Assembly (NCBI RefSeq): GCF_963678635.1
Contig: NC_087067.1
Location: 41,874,696 to 41,938,695, forward strand
Origin: Symsagittifera roscoffensis
Taxonomy: Eukaryota; Xenacoelomorpha; Acoela; Convolutidae
Direction: 5' to 3'
DNA length: 64,000 bases
A model generated the notes under the pieces. It made no database searches, was not told the DNA's origin, and worked only from the letters and a program-made list of their open reading frames with translations. Each line of letters begins with the position of its first letter. The first letter of the stretch is position 1. Positions 1-10,552 of this stretch are shown here, piece after piece. Position numbers and translations under genes: made by a program.

Positions 1-510
1 GAAAATTGCTATTTCGGGTGAAAAAAATGAATCAGTTTTATAACAAAAGCGTTGCATTTGTAAAAAAATTGTCATCAGCAAAAATTATTGCAAACATTTT
101 CTGCTTTCGACAAACAAATACGTCTCAAAATAGGTTAGCGATAAGCATTGGCTTCAATTAATTGACTCACCTAAGCTTATAACCGTTTAACCTCTGCGAC
201 AAAATTCTGTTGATGAATTTTCGAAGACGTAAAAAAACTCAAGTATTTCAGCACGACTTCAATTTACAGTCTCTAAATGCCACTCCACTTCCAACAAAAC
301 GCATGCTAAAACGTAACAGAAAAATCATAAAAAATAATTTAAACTTTTTAGCGATTTACAGGAGCAACCCATTTCACAAATGTAAAAAGCAATCATATTG
401 AAAACTTTTTGGCAGAATTTCGAATTTCATGGGAAAAAAAAACTTGAGACGATATTACATTCTTGTCTACTCGTATAAAACAAAGCAATATAATTCACTG
501 ATGTACTACA
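1..510. other. AT-rich non-coding DNA with a repeat fragment
   Basis: No coding region is supported here. Around 1-80 there is a degraded copy of the repeat that elsewhere (24000-24070, 44385-44450) reads 'gttggaaaaaaagtgag' followed by a small hairpin and 'gtaat'. The rest is AT-rich sequence in which I see nothing. Confidence 0.4.
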
Positions 511-907
511 GGGGAGTAAAAAAATTAGACAACGAGCAGATTAGACGATCTAAAAGTAATTGAACTTATACGACACCTTGCGTGCAAGTTGCGATAAAAT
601 CGATTCCAAACACGAATTAACTCTGTCTGAGTACAGCTGGCTGCCCAAATGTAACTGCGGTTATTTATGCCAATTGATGTGTTTCAAATACAAATTAAAC
701 TTTTTCTTCAAAATGTTTCGTAAAAGTTTTTTATAATAATTTGATAATTCCTGTGACAACTTTTTACTTTGGTTTTTGTATAATTTCAATATTAACTAAA
801 ATTATTCTTGGCCTTGTTCTTATTGTCTAAATTCACAGATTTATAGTCTAAATTTAAGTTTTTTGCGATTGTTTGTTTTGTTGGGAGTCTAATTCCTTAG
901 GACCCGA
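511..907. mobile_element. Short inverted-repeat element (family A), copy 1
   Basis: The left end reads 'ggggagtaaaaaaattagac' and the right end, reverse-complemented, reads 'gggtcctaaggaattagac'. A better preserved copy at 57983-58437 has the same ends. The motif 'attagac' or its complement 'gtctaa' recurs near both termini, as transposase-binding sites often do. The flanks share 'actaca' (505-510 and 908-913), probably a worn target-site duplication. It has no coding capacity, so it is best described as a MITE-like non-autonomous DNA transposon. Confidence 0.65.
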
Positions 908-1609
908 ACTACATGGAAATTTTCAACTGATAGTTATAAAACACGTTTGATACTAGAAAAATTGATGATATGTCACTAACTTCAATCTGGTTTATTAATT
1001 CTGAGAAAATTGATCCTAAATTCTAACCCAGAACGGTGAAATTTTTTGGTCCATTCGCTGCTTCAATAATTGCGGCTGAAATACCGGGTTGATTATTGAG
1101 CAAACTATATCACAATGAGCATCTCATGTAGAAGGACTTGTATCGACACTTATTAATTCAAAAGACTTGTCTGAATATATTTTTGGTAGCCAAATTGTCT
1201 TAATTAAAAAACACTTTTTTAACTTAATTGAGCTACCTAAAAAAACTGGTTTTGATACACTTATTCCAAAATAAACTCAATTTTTTGGGTATATTTTGAA
1301 GGACTACAACAAGCAAAAGGTGATACATTTGTGGTGTAAAATTTAAGCCCTAATTCTGCAGAATAAATGGCACCAAGTTCAATTTAACAAATTTTTTAGA
1401 AAAAAGTTTCTTATCAGTTTTTGTCTTATGTCAACTCAACTTGAAAAAAATCGTAAATAATCAGATTATCTTCGTGTTGTCAGGGTATTTCAAATAATCT
1501 CTAACTGTTATATTGGGTTACAATTTCTACTTCCGCAAAAAGTATGCCCCAAAAAAGTCAGAGAGACTATGGAACGTCGATATTGTTTCTTGAAAACATA
1601 GCCAATCGA

Positions 1610-2095
1610 AGATTGGAAAAAAAGTAATGAACGCAAGTAAACATTAAAAAAACACTGACTTTTTTAAAAAAAATCTTAACTTTCGAAGTGTAAAGATAAA
1701 AATAGATGCCCTATAATCTCTTTGAACTTCTAGAACAATTTATGTTTGGTACTTCTTTTGATATTACTTACCCAACTTGAGAAAACTTGATCAATATTTT
1801 TTTTTTGCTGGAAATCTAAAATTTAAATTCCTGTTTCAAAACTAGAAATCGTACACAATTTTTCGCGTATTTGGAGAGCGCTATCTACGTCACTTTCAGA
1901 ATATGAATTTTTATTGAACTAAAAAAGTGCATATATACCTTGAACTCAAAAAATCCATTCACAAATGCATCAATATGTATGAATGCACATCTGTAGTTAC
2001 TGGACTTTTATGCATATTTGAAGAAATTTTCCGGAAAAAAACATCAAGACCTATATAAGAGTCTTCACTGCGTTCATTACTCTTCTAAAAATAAA
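1610..2095. mobile_element. Short inverted-repeat element (family B), copy 1
   Basis: A perfect 13-bp terminal inverted repeat, 'agtaatgaacgca' at 1623-1635 and its complement at 2069-2081, bounds about 459 bp of AT-rich non-coding DNA. The interior aligns by eye with 8638-9084: a TTGAGAAAACTTGATCAATA-like segment, a CTAGAAATCG-like segment, a 'tatgaatgca' block and a 'ctatataag' block. Fragments occur near 14025-14055, 19600-19760 and 63430-63740. It is MITE-like, and the transposon superfamily is unknown. Confidence 0.65.
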
Positions 2096-2499
2096 ATAAA
2101 ACTACGAAGTTTTAGGAAATCGTGAAAAACAAACGCGGAGCATTCATATGATTTTTTCACAAAAAATTGGACTGTATTAATAATTAATTTAGACACTTTT
2201 TCGGCTCTTTTTTGACTGAAATGAACATATCCCAACAACTACTGGGTTTCAGCTTTTCATTTTTTGATTTAAAAAACACTGATAAGACAGAAAGGATACT
2301 AACGCAATTTACAATTTTACTACAGAATCTGAGAAGAATTGATATTTTCTTTTTTAAAAATTCTACATTCACCTAATTATTCCATCTCAATAGCATGCGC
2401 GTTTATCATTTGCGGTCATTATTGTTTGAACCTAGTGTAGTTTATTATTACACATCAATCAGCTTGTTAATTAATGCACATCAATGATCTGTCTGTTTT

Positions 2500-2900
2500 T
2501 TTTTTGAAAAACTTTTAGAAGATCATAAAAAGGTCAGAAAGGGTTTGCGCAGCCATATTTGGTGGCAAAGTCTGCAACGAAACGGATTAATTCTGTCTGT
2601 TTTTCTAAAAATGTTTCTATGAAGTTTTCTAAAACGTTGATCAGAAATATCATACATCGCAAACTATAAAGGTTTGAGCACTCTAATTTGTAGCCCGTAA
2701 CTGCAAACCATGGATTACTTTGACATCACCTTCAACAAAGGTTTGAGAATTTCAAAATTTCTTTAAGTTTAAAAAATTATATAAGACGTCATATCTTGGA
2801 GAGTAAATGAAAGTGAGCAGTGACATTAGAGGCCAGATTTGCAACCCATTGGAGCACCCTGAACGCACCCCATCACTTAGTGAAACGGCAGTTAAATAAT
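2500..2900 (+). repeat. Diverged fragment of the 155-bp tandem family
   Basis: Two or three worn units contain 'gtcatatctt', 'gaggccagatttgcaac' and 'gagcaccctgaacgcaccc'. They match the array at 24820-25700, where units contain 'gtcatatctc', 'gaggcaagattcgcaacc' and 'gtaccctgacagcaccc'. No coding potential was seen between 2100 and 3355 other than this. Confidence 0.5.
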
Positions 2901-3355
2901 GTACAGAAAAAAAAACAGTTTTTGATTAGCTTATATTTAGAAAATGAAATTTCTAAAAAAAAGTGAGCGTTGAACTTTTTTATAGTGAAAATCGTCCCCC
3001 ACCCGATATGTGCAGCACAAAGTGATGTCTTAAGCGTCCATTAATCTATTAATAAAAGTAAAAAGATCACCGAAACTCAATTTGAAAAGATTTTTGAGCT
3101 GGATTAAATAGCCGATTACGCAATAATAGCTCGATAAAAATCGCGAACAAGTTATCTCAAACTGGTATTTGTCAAATCTATTTCATGGAAAAAATCACAA
3201 AAAATCATCTTGAGCTCAGGACATCGAGAGATTTCAGATAGTAAAAAAAATTCCGTCTAAAATATTAAAAAATTGAACCTTGTCTGAAAAACAAACTGAG
3301 CACAAATCAGAACAGTACTCTTCGAAAGTTGGAAAAAAAACTTTCAAAAGATAAA

Positions 3356-4561
3356 TTAATAAAAGAAAATATTCGATTCTGGCATCAAGTCTTTCAAAGC
3401 AAACAGTCCACCTTTAATATCTTTGAGCTCAACAGTTTTATTCAGTCCTGCTCTTTTCAATTCTTCCACTGCCTTCTGAGAATTATTGCCACGTTTGCAC
3501 ATCACCACAACTGTATTTCCACCACCATTTTGCGCCTTTGATTCAACAGAAGTCACCAACTTTGCAACATTCTCATCATTCGCTAAACTTTTGATCGGAC
3601 AATTCATATACATTGCTTCGTCATTCAAGTTGAGATTCGAAAAAAGAGTTTCGCATGCATTGCGAACATCGATTAGAATATGCGGTTTTTTATCCGTGAT
3701 CATTTTTGAATACAATTCAGGAGATAATCTTTCTTCGTCCGACAAAACTTTGCAACTTGGTCCGCATTTGAAAACAACGTCCTCAAATGAGTCCAAAGAA
3801 GTCGGCAATGAAACACATTTGCACTCTTTTGACTTCGATCGCAATTTTATCGTTCTAAATGTGCAGCTTAATCCGTCATAGACTAGCATCTTTTTAACTA
3901 AAGGATTGGGCAAACCAACTATTTGCTTGACGACCTCCTGGGCCTGCAATGACCCCATAACCCCACATACAAATCCCATCACGCCGACTGAAGAGCAACT
4001 ACCAGTTACAGAAGGGTCAGGAGGCTCCGGAAATATACACCGATAACACGGGTTGTCATCCTCAAAAGGTCTGTACACTGTCAGCTGGCCTTCAAAACGC
4101 AAAGCGCTAGACGAAACAAGCGGTTTCTTTAACACTACAGATGCATCTGACGCTAAATAACGTGTAGGCGCATTATCAGAACAATCTACTATCATATCAA
4201 AATTTTGAAAGATTCCAACGGCATTTTCTCGAGTCAGCTTTTCTTTGAACTTCACAATATTCACTAAAGGGTTCAAAGCTTTCAGTGTTTCTTCTAAACT
4301 GTCAACTTTTGGTTTACCAGTTTGATTGACGTCGTGGCACACTTGTCTGTGGAGATTCGAGACTTCGACACAATCGTTATCAACAATTCCGATAGTGCCA
4401 ACTCCAGCGGCACAACAATATAGAGTCAGAGGACATCCTAAACCTCCAGCTCCGATGACCAGAATTCGACTCTGGGCTAATTTGGTTTGACCGTGTAGAG
4501 AAATTTCTTTCAATATAAGCTGCCGAGAATACCTGTCCACGACATCCTGGTTCAGTTCCAT
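3356..4561 (-). CDS. MOCS3: Adenylyltransferase and sulfurtransferase MOCS3/UBA4
   Basis: This enzyme activates the ubiquitin-like proteins URM1 and MOCS2A by adenylating their C-terminus and then transfers sulfur to them, for cytosolic tRNA wobble-uridine thiolation and molybdopterin synthesis. From the ATG at 4561 the protein has 401 residues. An E1-like ThiF domain carries the nucleotide loop GAGGLGCP (37-44), DCSDN (126-130), the zinc pair CYRC (172-175) and a likely catalytic Cys at 189. The C-terminal rhodanese domain has active-site Cys355 in CKRGNNS. The second zinc pair is Cys-Lys-Cys (247-249) where the human protein has CxxC. The reading frame stays open upstream to 4621, but 'attgtttcag' ending at 4581 looks like a splice acceptor, so the upstream Met is unlikely to be used. 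The N-terminus is shorter than in vertebrates, and an unseen upstream coding exon is possible. Confidence 0.93.
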   Translation of the reverse strand: MELNQDVVDRYSRQLILKEISLHGQTKLAQSRILVIGAGGLGCPLTLYCCAAGVGTIGIVDNDCVEVSNLHRQVCHDVNQTGKPKVDSLEETLKALNPLVNIVKFKEKLTRENAVGIFQNFDMIVDCSDNAPTRYLASDASVVLKKPLVSSSALRFEGQLTVYRPFEDDNPCYRCIFPEPPDPSVTGSCSSVGVMGFVCGVMGSLQAQEVVKQIVGLPNPLVKKMLVYDGLSCTFRTIKLRSKSKECKCVSLPTSLDSFEDVVFKCGPSCKVLSDEERLSPELYSKMITDKKPHILIDVRNACETLFSNLNLNDEAMYMNCPIKSLANDENVAKLVTSVESKAQNGGGNTVVVMCKRGNNSQKAVEELKRAGLNKTVELKDIKGGLFALKDLMPESNIFFY

Positions 4562-4580
4562 TGGTTTTTCGCATAAATTC

Positions 4581-4590
4581 CTGAAACAAT
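4581..4590 (-). other. 3' splice acceptor just upstream of the MOCS3 start
   Basis: On the minus strand 'attgtttcag' is followed by 19 bases and then the MOCS3 ATG. It is either the end of a 5' intron or a spliced-leader acceptor. Equivalent sites lie before AKR (exon would start at 5928), PGK (17366), SMN (27131), COG6 (37397) and RNF25 (63326). Confidence 0.55.
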
Positions 4591-4903
4591 ATAGATACGT
4601 CATTCTAAAATTTGATGCCAATTTAGGGTTTAAAATTTCAAAAAAGACTATTTTCAGAAAATTTGACTTATTCTCACGGAAAATTATATTTTCAATAATA
4701 TTTACAATGCAAGTAATCTGGGTTAAAAACTAAAATGATAAATTGTTTTGTTTGTAAGAGCAAACATTTTAGTGTAATCAATCGCTGAAAAGCTACCCTG
4801 TTAGTTATCACATTGCGTCGATTTTACGATGTGTTGGTATGTTGGCAGAATTTCTGAAATGGTACATGTTCAGTAAGGAAACCCATCAAAAATAAGAAGG
4901 GTT

Positions 4904-5893
4904 TCAGTTGTCTTTGAAAGTTGGTATCCCTGGTTGGTATCTTTCGCCAACCACCGCTTCCGGTGGCAAAACACTGCTCAGCTCATCGACTTCGTCTTTC
5001 GTCAAAATGACATCTAGGGCTCCCATATTTGCCTCAAGATTCTTCACCTTAGCTGTTCCTGGAATCGGAACCACGTCATCGCCTTGAGCCAAAACCCAAG
5101 CCAGAGCCAGATTAGCAGTCGAGCATCCCTTTTTAGCAGCTACTGCCTCAACTTTGCTGATGAGCTTCAAGTTCGCATCAAATGCTTCTCCCTGGAAACG
5201 CGGGTTCCTCAATCGCCAGTCTTTTTCATTCAGATCCTCGCGTTTCTTTATTGCTCCTGTCAACATACCCCGACCAAGAGGCGAGTAGGCTACAATCCCA
5301 ATTCCCAACTCCCTACACACTGGAATAATCTCATCTTCTACATCTCTGCTCCAAAGAGACCATTCGAGCTGAATAGCGCTGATTTTAACCACAACGTGCG
5401 CTCTTCTGATCGTATTAGCCGAAGCTTCACTTAACCCAACAGCTTTGATCTTCCCTTCTGCGATGAGTTCCTTCATGGTTTTCATACTCTCCTCAATAGA
5501 GGTTGAAGTATCAATTCGATGCAAGTAGAAAATATCGATGTAGGTTCCCAACCTCGCGATAGATTCCTCACATGTTCGGCGGATAAACTCAGGATCCCCG
5601 CTTACTTTTCCAGCTTTCGTGTCAAATCCTGTCTTGGTGGCGATACAGAGCTTAGCTCTTTCCTCTGGGTTCAAGCCAGCGATAGCTTGTCCGACCAGAG
5701 TTTCGTTGTGGCCGTTGCCATAAATAATAGCAGTATCGATATGCGTGATTCCCAAGTCCAATGCTCGTTTCAGAACTGCAACACCGTCCGCATCTGTGTA
5801 TCCTTCAGGAACTGAGTAAATATTTGATGACAAAGACATGGCACCATAGCCTAGTTTCGAACTTTCAATGTCTCCCAGCTTCACGAGCTTCAT
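4904..5893 (-). CDS. Aldo-keto reductase
   Basis: A probable NADPH-dependent aldo-keto reductase that reduces carbonyl compounds in the cytosol; the substrate is unknown. The single-exon reading frame gives 329 residues, the usual size for the family. The catalytic tetrad is complete: Asp53, Tyr58 (in DTAIIYGNG), Lys87 (ATKTGF) and His125 (YLHRID). Cofactor-binding segments are visible as AYSPLGRGML and IPGTAKVKNL. It most resembles the perakine-reductase/AKR13-like group of plants, fungi, bacteria and marine invertebrates rather than vertebrate AKR1. I chose the Met at 5893 because the barrel begins directly after it. The frame is open upstream to 6013, but 'aatttttttcag' ending at 5929 is a good splice acceptor 35 bases before this ATG. 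MOCS3 follows on the same strand only about 320 bp downstream. Confidence 0.93.
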   Translation of the reverse strand: MKLVKLGDIESSKLGYGAMSLSSNIYSVPEGYTDADGVAVLKRALDLGITHIDTAIIYGNGHNETLVGQAIAGLNPEERAKLCIATKTGFDTKAGKVSGDPEFIRRTCEESIARLGTYIDIFYLHRIDTSTSIEESMKTMKELIAEGKIKAVGLSEASANTIRRAHVVVKISAIQLEWSLWSRDVEDEIIPVCRELGIGIVAYSPLGRGMLTGAIKKREDLNEKDWRLRNPRFQGEAFDANLKLISKVEAVAAKKGCSTANLALAWVLAQGDDVVPIPGTAKVKNLEANMGALDVILTKDEVDELSSVLPPEAVVGERYQPGIPTFKDN

Positions 5894-6429
5894 GTTGACG
5901 CAGCTGACTAACAAATCAACAACTAGTACTGAAAAAAATTGACTGTCATTTATATTTGTTGAATTTGGACGATATAAGCAAACAATTGCAGCAAAAATAA
6001 ACAAAAAACTCAATTCATCATTTGGTCAAAAGTTTTCGTCGAAGTTACTTTCCGTACAATTTTCCGCTTCATATTATTGCAGAAGCTAATCTGGCAACCA
6101 AAAAAGCAAGAAATGATTTAGTTTTGAAATACTTCAGCAGAAACATGACTTCTAATTTAGCAGTTTTCAGATCCTGTGGGCTAAGCATACAGTTTGTGAA
6201 AACGTTCAAAGTTTCTGCTCCAAGCCACATAAGATATAAAAGAAATTACATCAAAAAGAATTGAAGATGCCAAGAAACTACAAAAAAGTTCAGCAAATAT
6301 CAAAATTATAATGCAGAGGCGAAGCTGAGATATCGCTAAGTCGAAAAAAAAATCGACAATTGTCGAAAAAAGTAGATCAACCAAAATTAATAAAGCTAGT
6401 TTTGAAACAAAAACATGCCAAGACAATAG

Positions 6430-7445
6430 AATATGAAATAATCACCGGAAGAAAATTTACCAAGCGGTGAAAAAAGCCGAAAATACCTTAGGAGAAATGC
6501 TTTAAGCCGAAAAAATCAAGACTTAGACTTCCTTTCAAAAAGTTTAAAAGACCATCTTTTTATTTGCCCGTCAAATGAAATAAAATGAGGCCGCTAAGCC
6601 GATATAATATAAAGGGAAACCTATTTAGCCGAAAAAAAAAACAAAAAAGCCAAAAAAAAAATTAGTACTTCTGAAAAACTATTAAGTCCCCCTCACCCTC
6701 AAAACAAACACACCTACATACAAACTTTTTTCGCTCGTCAAAACACAAAACGAGACCCTTAAACCGATTTCATATAAGCCGAAACCTATAGAGCGGGGAT
6801 CAGAGGAATAGAAAAAAAAGAACAAAAAACCGTAAACAAAAATTGTTGTCATGAAAAACTAAAAATTCCATGGAAAATTTTAGCATTTTGTTCACTCCAG
6901 AAGAGAGCAATAAAATTATGTTTTCCTTGAAACTACTCAAAACTAAGCCGATAAAATATAAGCCGAAATCATTTGGGCAGAACAAAGTTTTTAAACGAAA
7001 ATAAAAACAAAAAAACGAACATACGAAGTCAAGGTTAGTAAAATTACAAACAGCAATACAAAAACAAAACTCTAAAACTCTAAAAGCAACTACAACTTGA
7101 TCTGCGTACAGCAAACAGGACACTCCTACGATGAGGCAAATAAGCCGACAATACATAAGAAGACAAAAATAAGCCGAGTTTTTTTTGAAAACGGAATAGT
7201 TCCCATTTGAAAGAAAAAAAAACAGTTACTGACAGATTCGAACCCAGGATCTTTGTTATCCCAGGCGTTTCCGTTACCCACAGACCAAGAGTGCCATAGA
7301 TGTAAAAAAAACTTGAATTTATTATAACTTAAATCTAAATGTACCATTTCTAACTTTGACCATTCTGCGAACAAAGTTATTTACGGGAAAAACTCTAGTA
7401 CCCGATTGCAAGCCACTTGCTATCGATAGTGTAACTAAAGTTTAA
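6430..7445 (+). repeat. Modular repeat, right-hand part (A-rich GCCGA zone, tRNA-like module, end hairpin)
   Basis: The stretch from 6440 to 7150 is A-rich and carries many copies of 'aagccga' or 'taagccga'. At about 7015-7050 lies the conserved block 'gtcaaggttagtaaaattac'. An antisense tRNA-like module occupies 7228-7300. The block ends near 7410-7440 with 'acttgctatcgatagtgta', the worn end hairpin. The same order of modules occurs at 13840-14730, 24240-26140, 30040-30500 and 35570-36010. There is no coding content. Confidence 0.6.
7206..7300 (-). repeat. tRNA-derived module with A and B boxes
   Basis: Read on the minus strand, 'tggtctgtgggtaacgg' resembles an internal A box and 'gggttcgaatctg' matches a B box (GGTTCGANTCC). 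A run of nine T (complement of 7210-7219) follows about 20 bases later and could act as a Pol III terminator. It does not fold into a full tRNA by eye, so I call it a SINE-like tRNA relic rather than a functional tRNA gene. Confidence 0.55.
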
Positions 7446-7654
7446 ATGATTTCCATCAGAAATTTAACAAAATCTAAGCTTTGGAAAAAAAACAGCTGGA
7501 AAAGCATACCAGATATTAAAAATTGCATTTGGAAAAAACGGAAAATCTGCCGACAGAAAGTCCGAAAAACATCAAATTTTGTTGTCAATAAATTTAATTT
7601 TAAAGTTATTACTACCTCAAACGAACTAGCAAAAACAGTTTTATTTGATTTGAA

Positions 7655-7935
7655 CTAGAGGCCAGCTTAAGCTGGAAATACCTGTTTGATAATTTTTGAA
7701 TTTTTTGAACTGATGCGGAAGGAAAACGGTAATTTCCAAAACTGGGCTTCACCCAAAACCTTAGTTGGTTCTCCTATAAAACAACTAGGAGTGAAAATAA
7801 CTAGGAGTTCGATTTGGCAGGATAACCTTCGAGAAAATCAATAAATTTCAAAAACGGTCAAAAACCAAAAATTTTTGTTTTCTGAGGCCCATTACTTTTT
7901 TGGAAAAACATCTGGGCTTAGCCGCATTATTATGA
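7655..7935 (+). repeat. Start of a second modular-repeat segment with a 14-bp palindrome
   Basis: The perfect palindrome 'ccagcttaagctgg' (7664-7677) is followed by 'cccaaaaccttagttg' and a worn tandem unit ('aaaacggtcaaaaa', 'gaggcccatta'). The same succession is seen after 12750, 22370 and 28690. Confidence 0.55.
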
Positions 7936-8637
7936 CAATATATTTATGACAATATATTTTTGCCGTCCAGTAAAAAACCACGAAAAATCAGATGATACAT
8001 CTGCAGGTTAAGTTACTGATTAATTAAGCTCACTCACAAAACTCAAGATCTTAGTATTTTCAATTTTCATTTAACAGGAATTAAGAGGAACAGCTTTTCT
8101 TGTGAAAACTCTTTTCCGATGATTGCCTCCTTTGATGGCTAAAAAAAACAGTTTTGAATGTTTTCGCCAAATAAAGTTTTTTTTCGATGAAGTGAAGCGG
8201 TAACAATTTATACAGAAGTTCCGCATCAGTATCCGGTTACTATGCAGGTAGTAGAGGAAGCTCAAAACAGTTAATTCGCAAAAAAACTCATCATTTTTGT
8301 CCATATTTTAGGTCGTTTTTTGAGCGCGTGGGGAATGGCAAGAACACAAAAAAAACTACCTATGTCTTTACAAACAAAAAAAAATCAGAGAGTAATGAGA
8401 AAAGTTGATTCAATTTTCTTCACTAAATTAAGTGTAGCACATCGTTCTGAGCAATAAATGGATAAAAATGCGTTTTCCAGTGAATGAATCATGGTTGGAT
8501 GTTATTTTTTCACTGCTCAGATGCGTCATTCGATTCAAACTTTGAGTTTCATTGCATATCTTTCAGGCGTATTTTAACAGATTTTTATGAGCTGCGTACT
8601 TTTTTAAAATAACATAGCTAACAGAGAGTTGGAAAAG

Positions 8638-9084
8638 AGTCAATGAACGCAAAGAAACATACAACAAACTAACTTGTTTTTGTGAAAAACTTCATCTTTC
8701 GAATATCCGAGAAAACAAATATCTGGCCTTAAAGATCATGGAATTGTAAAAATAGTTCATGATTGGCACTTTTTATATAAAATTAAACCAAATTTTTTAA
8801 AAAAAACTGGAGCGGTAGGTAACGTTTTAAAACACTGGGAAAAGTAAAGTTCAAATTCCACTTTGAAACTAGAAATCGATCAAGTTTTTTTGCGTGATTT
8901 CCTCTTTTGTAATTGGAGAGCAAATTGTGCCTACCTTTTAGCAAAAAGTGCAGATAAAGCTAAGAATATTCATAAATGCATTCTTATGTATGAATGCATT
9001 ATCTTTACTTATTAGAGCAATTTGAACTATCCTGAAAAAAAATCATCACAGCCTATATAAGTGTCTAATCTACGTTCATCGACT
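8638..9084. mobile_element. Short inverted-repeat element (family B), copy 2
   Basis: The ends are 'agtcaatgaacgca' (8638-8651) and 'tacgttcatcgact' (9071-9084), inverted copies with two mismatches. The interior is colinear with 1623-2081, including 'tatgtatgaatgcat' and 'cctatataag'. It has no coding capacity. Confidence 0.65.
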
Positions 9085-9398
9085 TTTTGTAACTAAATTT
9101 CCGTCTGATTTTGAATTATTTCTCGATTAAATGGATTCGGTTTAGTCAACTTATTCAGTGTAATTAGGAGTGCACAATATATTCTTATGCTTTTACGTAT
9201 TTCAGGAAACTTCATCAGCATTCTGGAAGAGAATTTACCATTTCGACTAAATTAGAGAGAGAGAGAGGGGACACTTTATTGTTTCAATATACTTATGCAG
9301 TTGCAGAACTGATTGTATAAGAATCTAGTGTACAATATTACGCAATGGTTATATAACATAACAAGAAAAAGCATAAATTACTACGAGGACGAATCAAA

Positions 9399-10552
9399 TA
9401 ATTGATTTAACAAAATAAATGTCCTTGGATGCGGAAAGACTCTCCTTATTGGGTAACAGGGTGTCATCTTTTCTTATGATGAAATTTTTTATCAGAGTTT
9501 TTGTCAATGTGTACGGTAGTTTTCGATTAAACAAGGTTCGGATTTGTGTTAAGGTTTCTGATTGATGTAAATAAGAAAGACTTACGAAGGAAATCAGTTT
9601 TACATGTTAAAGGGAACAGTAATGTTCCAGTTCGATGGTTATAGCGGAATTCAGAATTTTGGAATCTTATATGCGTGAAAGCTGGGGCATCGTTTCGGCA
9701 TAACCTGTGAAGGTAGTGTGCTGATCGGTACTCGATTATATTCCGAGCAGTAGGAATTTTGTGCTGTTTCCTTAAAAGTGTAACGGAATCTCCTTTGCTT
9801 ATGTTCATTATTATCCTGATTCCCCATTTTATTTGATTTTCGAGTTTCTCAATATTATCTTGCGTACATCCGTTTAAGAGCATGCATGGATAGTGCAAAT
9901 GGCTCAGTACAAGAGTATTTAACAGGAGAATTCTAGTACGCAGAGGGATTTCGTCTCGGATGCATTTTATCGTTTGGATTGCTGTAGCCATTTTTTGTAA
10001 AATTTTGTTGATTTCTTTGTCGAATGTTAAGCTTATGTCAATATTGACGCCGAGAAATTTAACTGTCTCTGTTAAATTAACTTGATAGTTTCCAACTTTC
10101 AATGAAAGATTTTCAGTTAGTTTCTTTTTCGACGGTGCAGAAAATACAATGAACTGGGTTTTGTCTACATTAATCATTAATCGATTTAAGTGAAAATACA
10201 AGAGAATTTTATTGAAATTGTTTTCAATGCTCTTTGTTGCTGTTTCGGGATCTGAATGAAAACTAAGCAGAGTCGTGTCGGCGGCAAATTGTACTAACGT
10301 ATATGATTTGTCTATTGTTTGTGGCAAGTCATTTACATACAAGTTGAACAGCAGTGGTCCTAGTACAGTACCTTGGGGAACACCTTGCTCTAATTTAAGC
10401 CAATCTGAGTGTTCGCCTTTTACTATTGTCAATTGCTGTCTGTTTTCTAGAAATGACTTAATAAGAGTTGTTGCTGACTGTTCAAAGCCAATGTGACTTA
10501 GTTTCCTTATGGACTGAATGAGAGAGTGAATCAAATGCTTTAGATAAATCAA
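9399..10552 (-). pseudogene. LINE reverse transcriptase, C-terminal part
   Basis: The translation shows canonical reverse-transcriptase blocks: EQGVPQGTVLGPLLFNLYVN, then FAADTT where the catalytic motif F-A-D-D is expected, then LNRLMINVDKTQ and FLGVNID. The Asp-to-Ala change (codon 10280-10282) would abolish polymerase activity. A frameshift near 9530 separates this frame from the terminal segment, which continues as FNRKLPYTLTK. The downstream thumb region is intact enough to recognise. Confidence 0.85.

Noticed and set aside
5894-6013. Hydrophobic leader (MSFLFIFAAIVCLY) on the aldo-keto reductase
   Set aside because: The barrel starts at the internal Met, an acceptor lies between the two, and aldo-keto reductases of this type are cytosolic.
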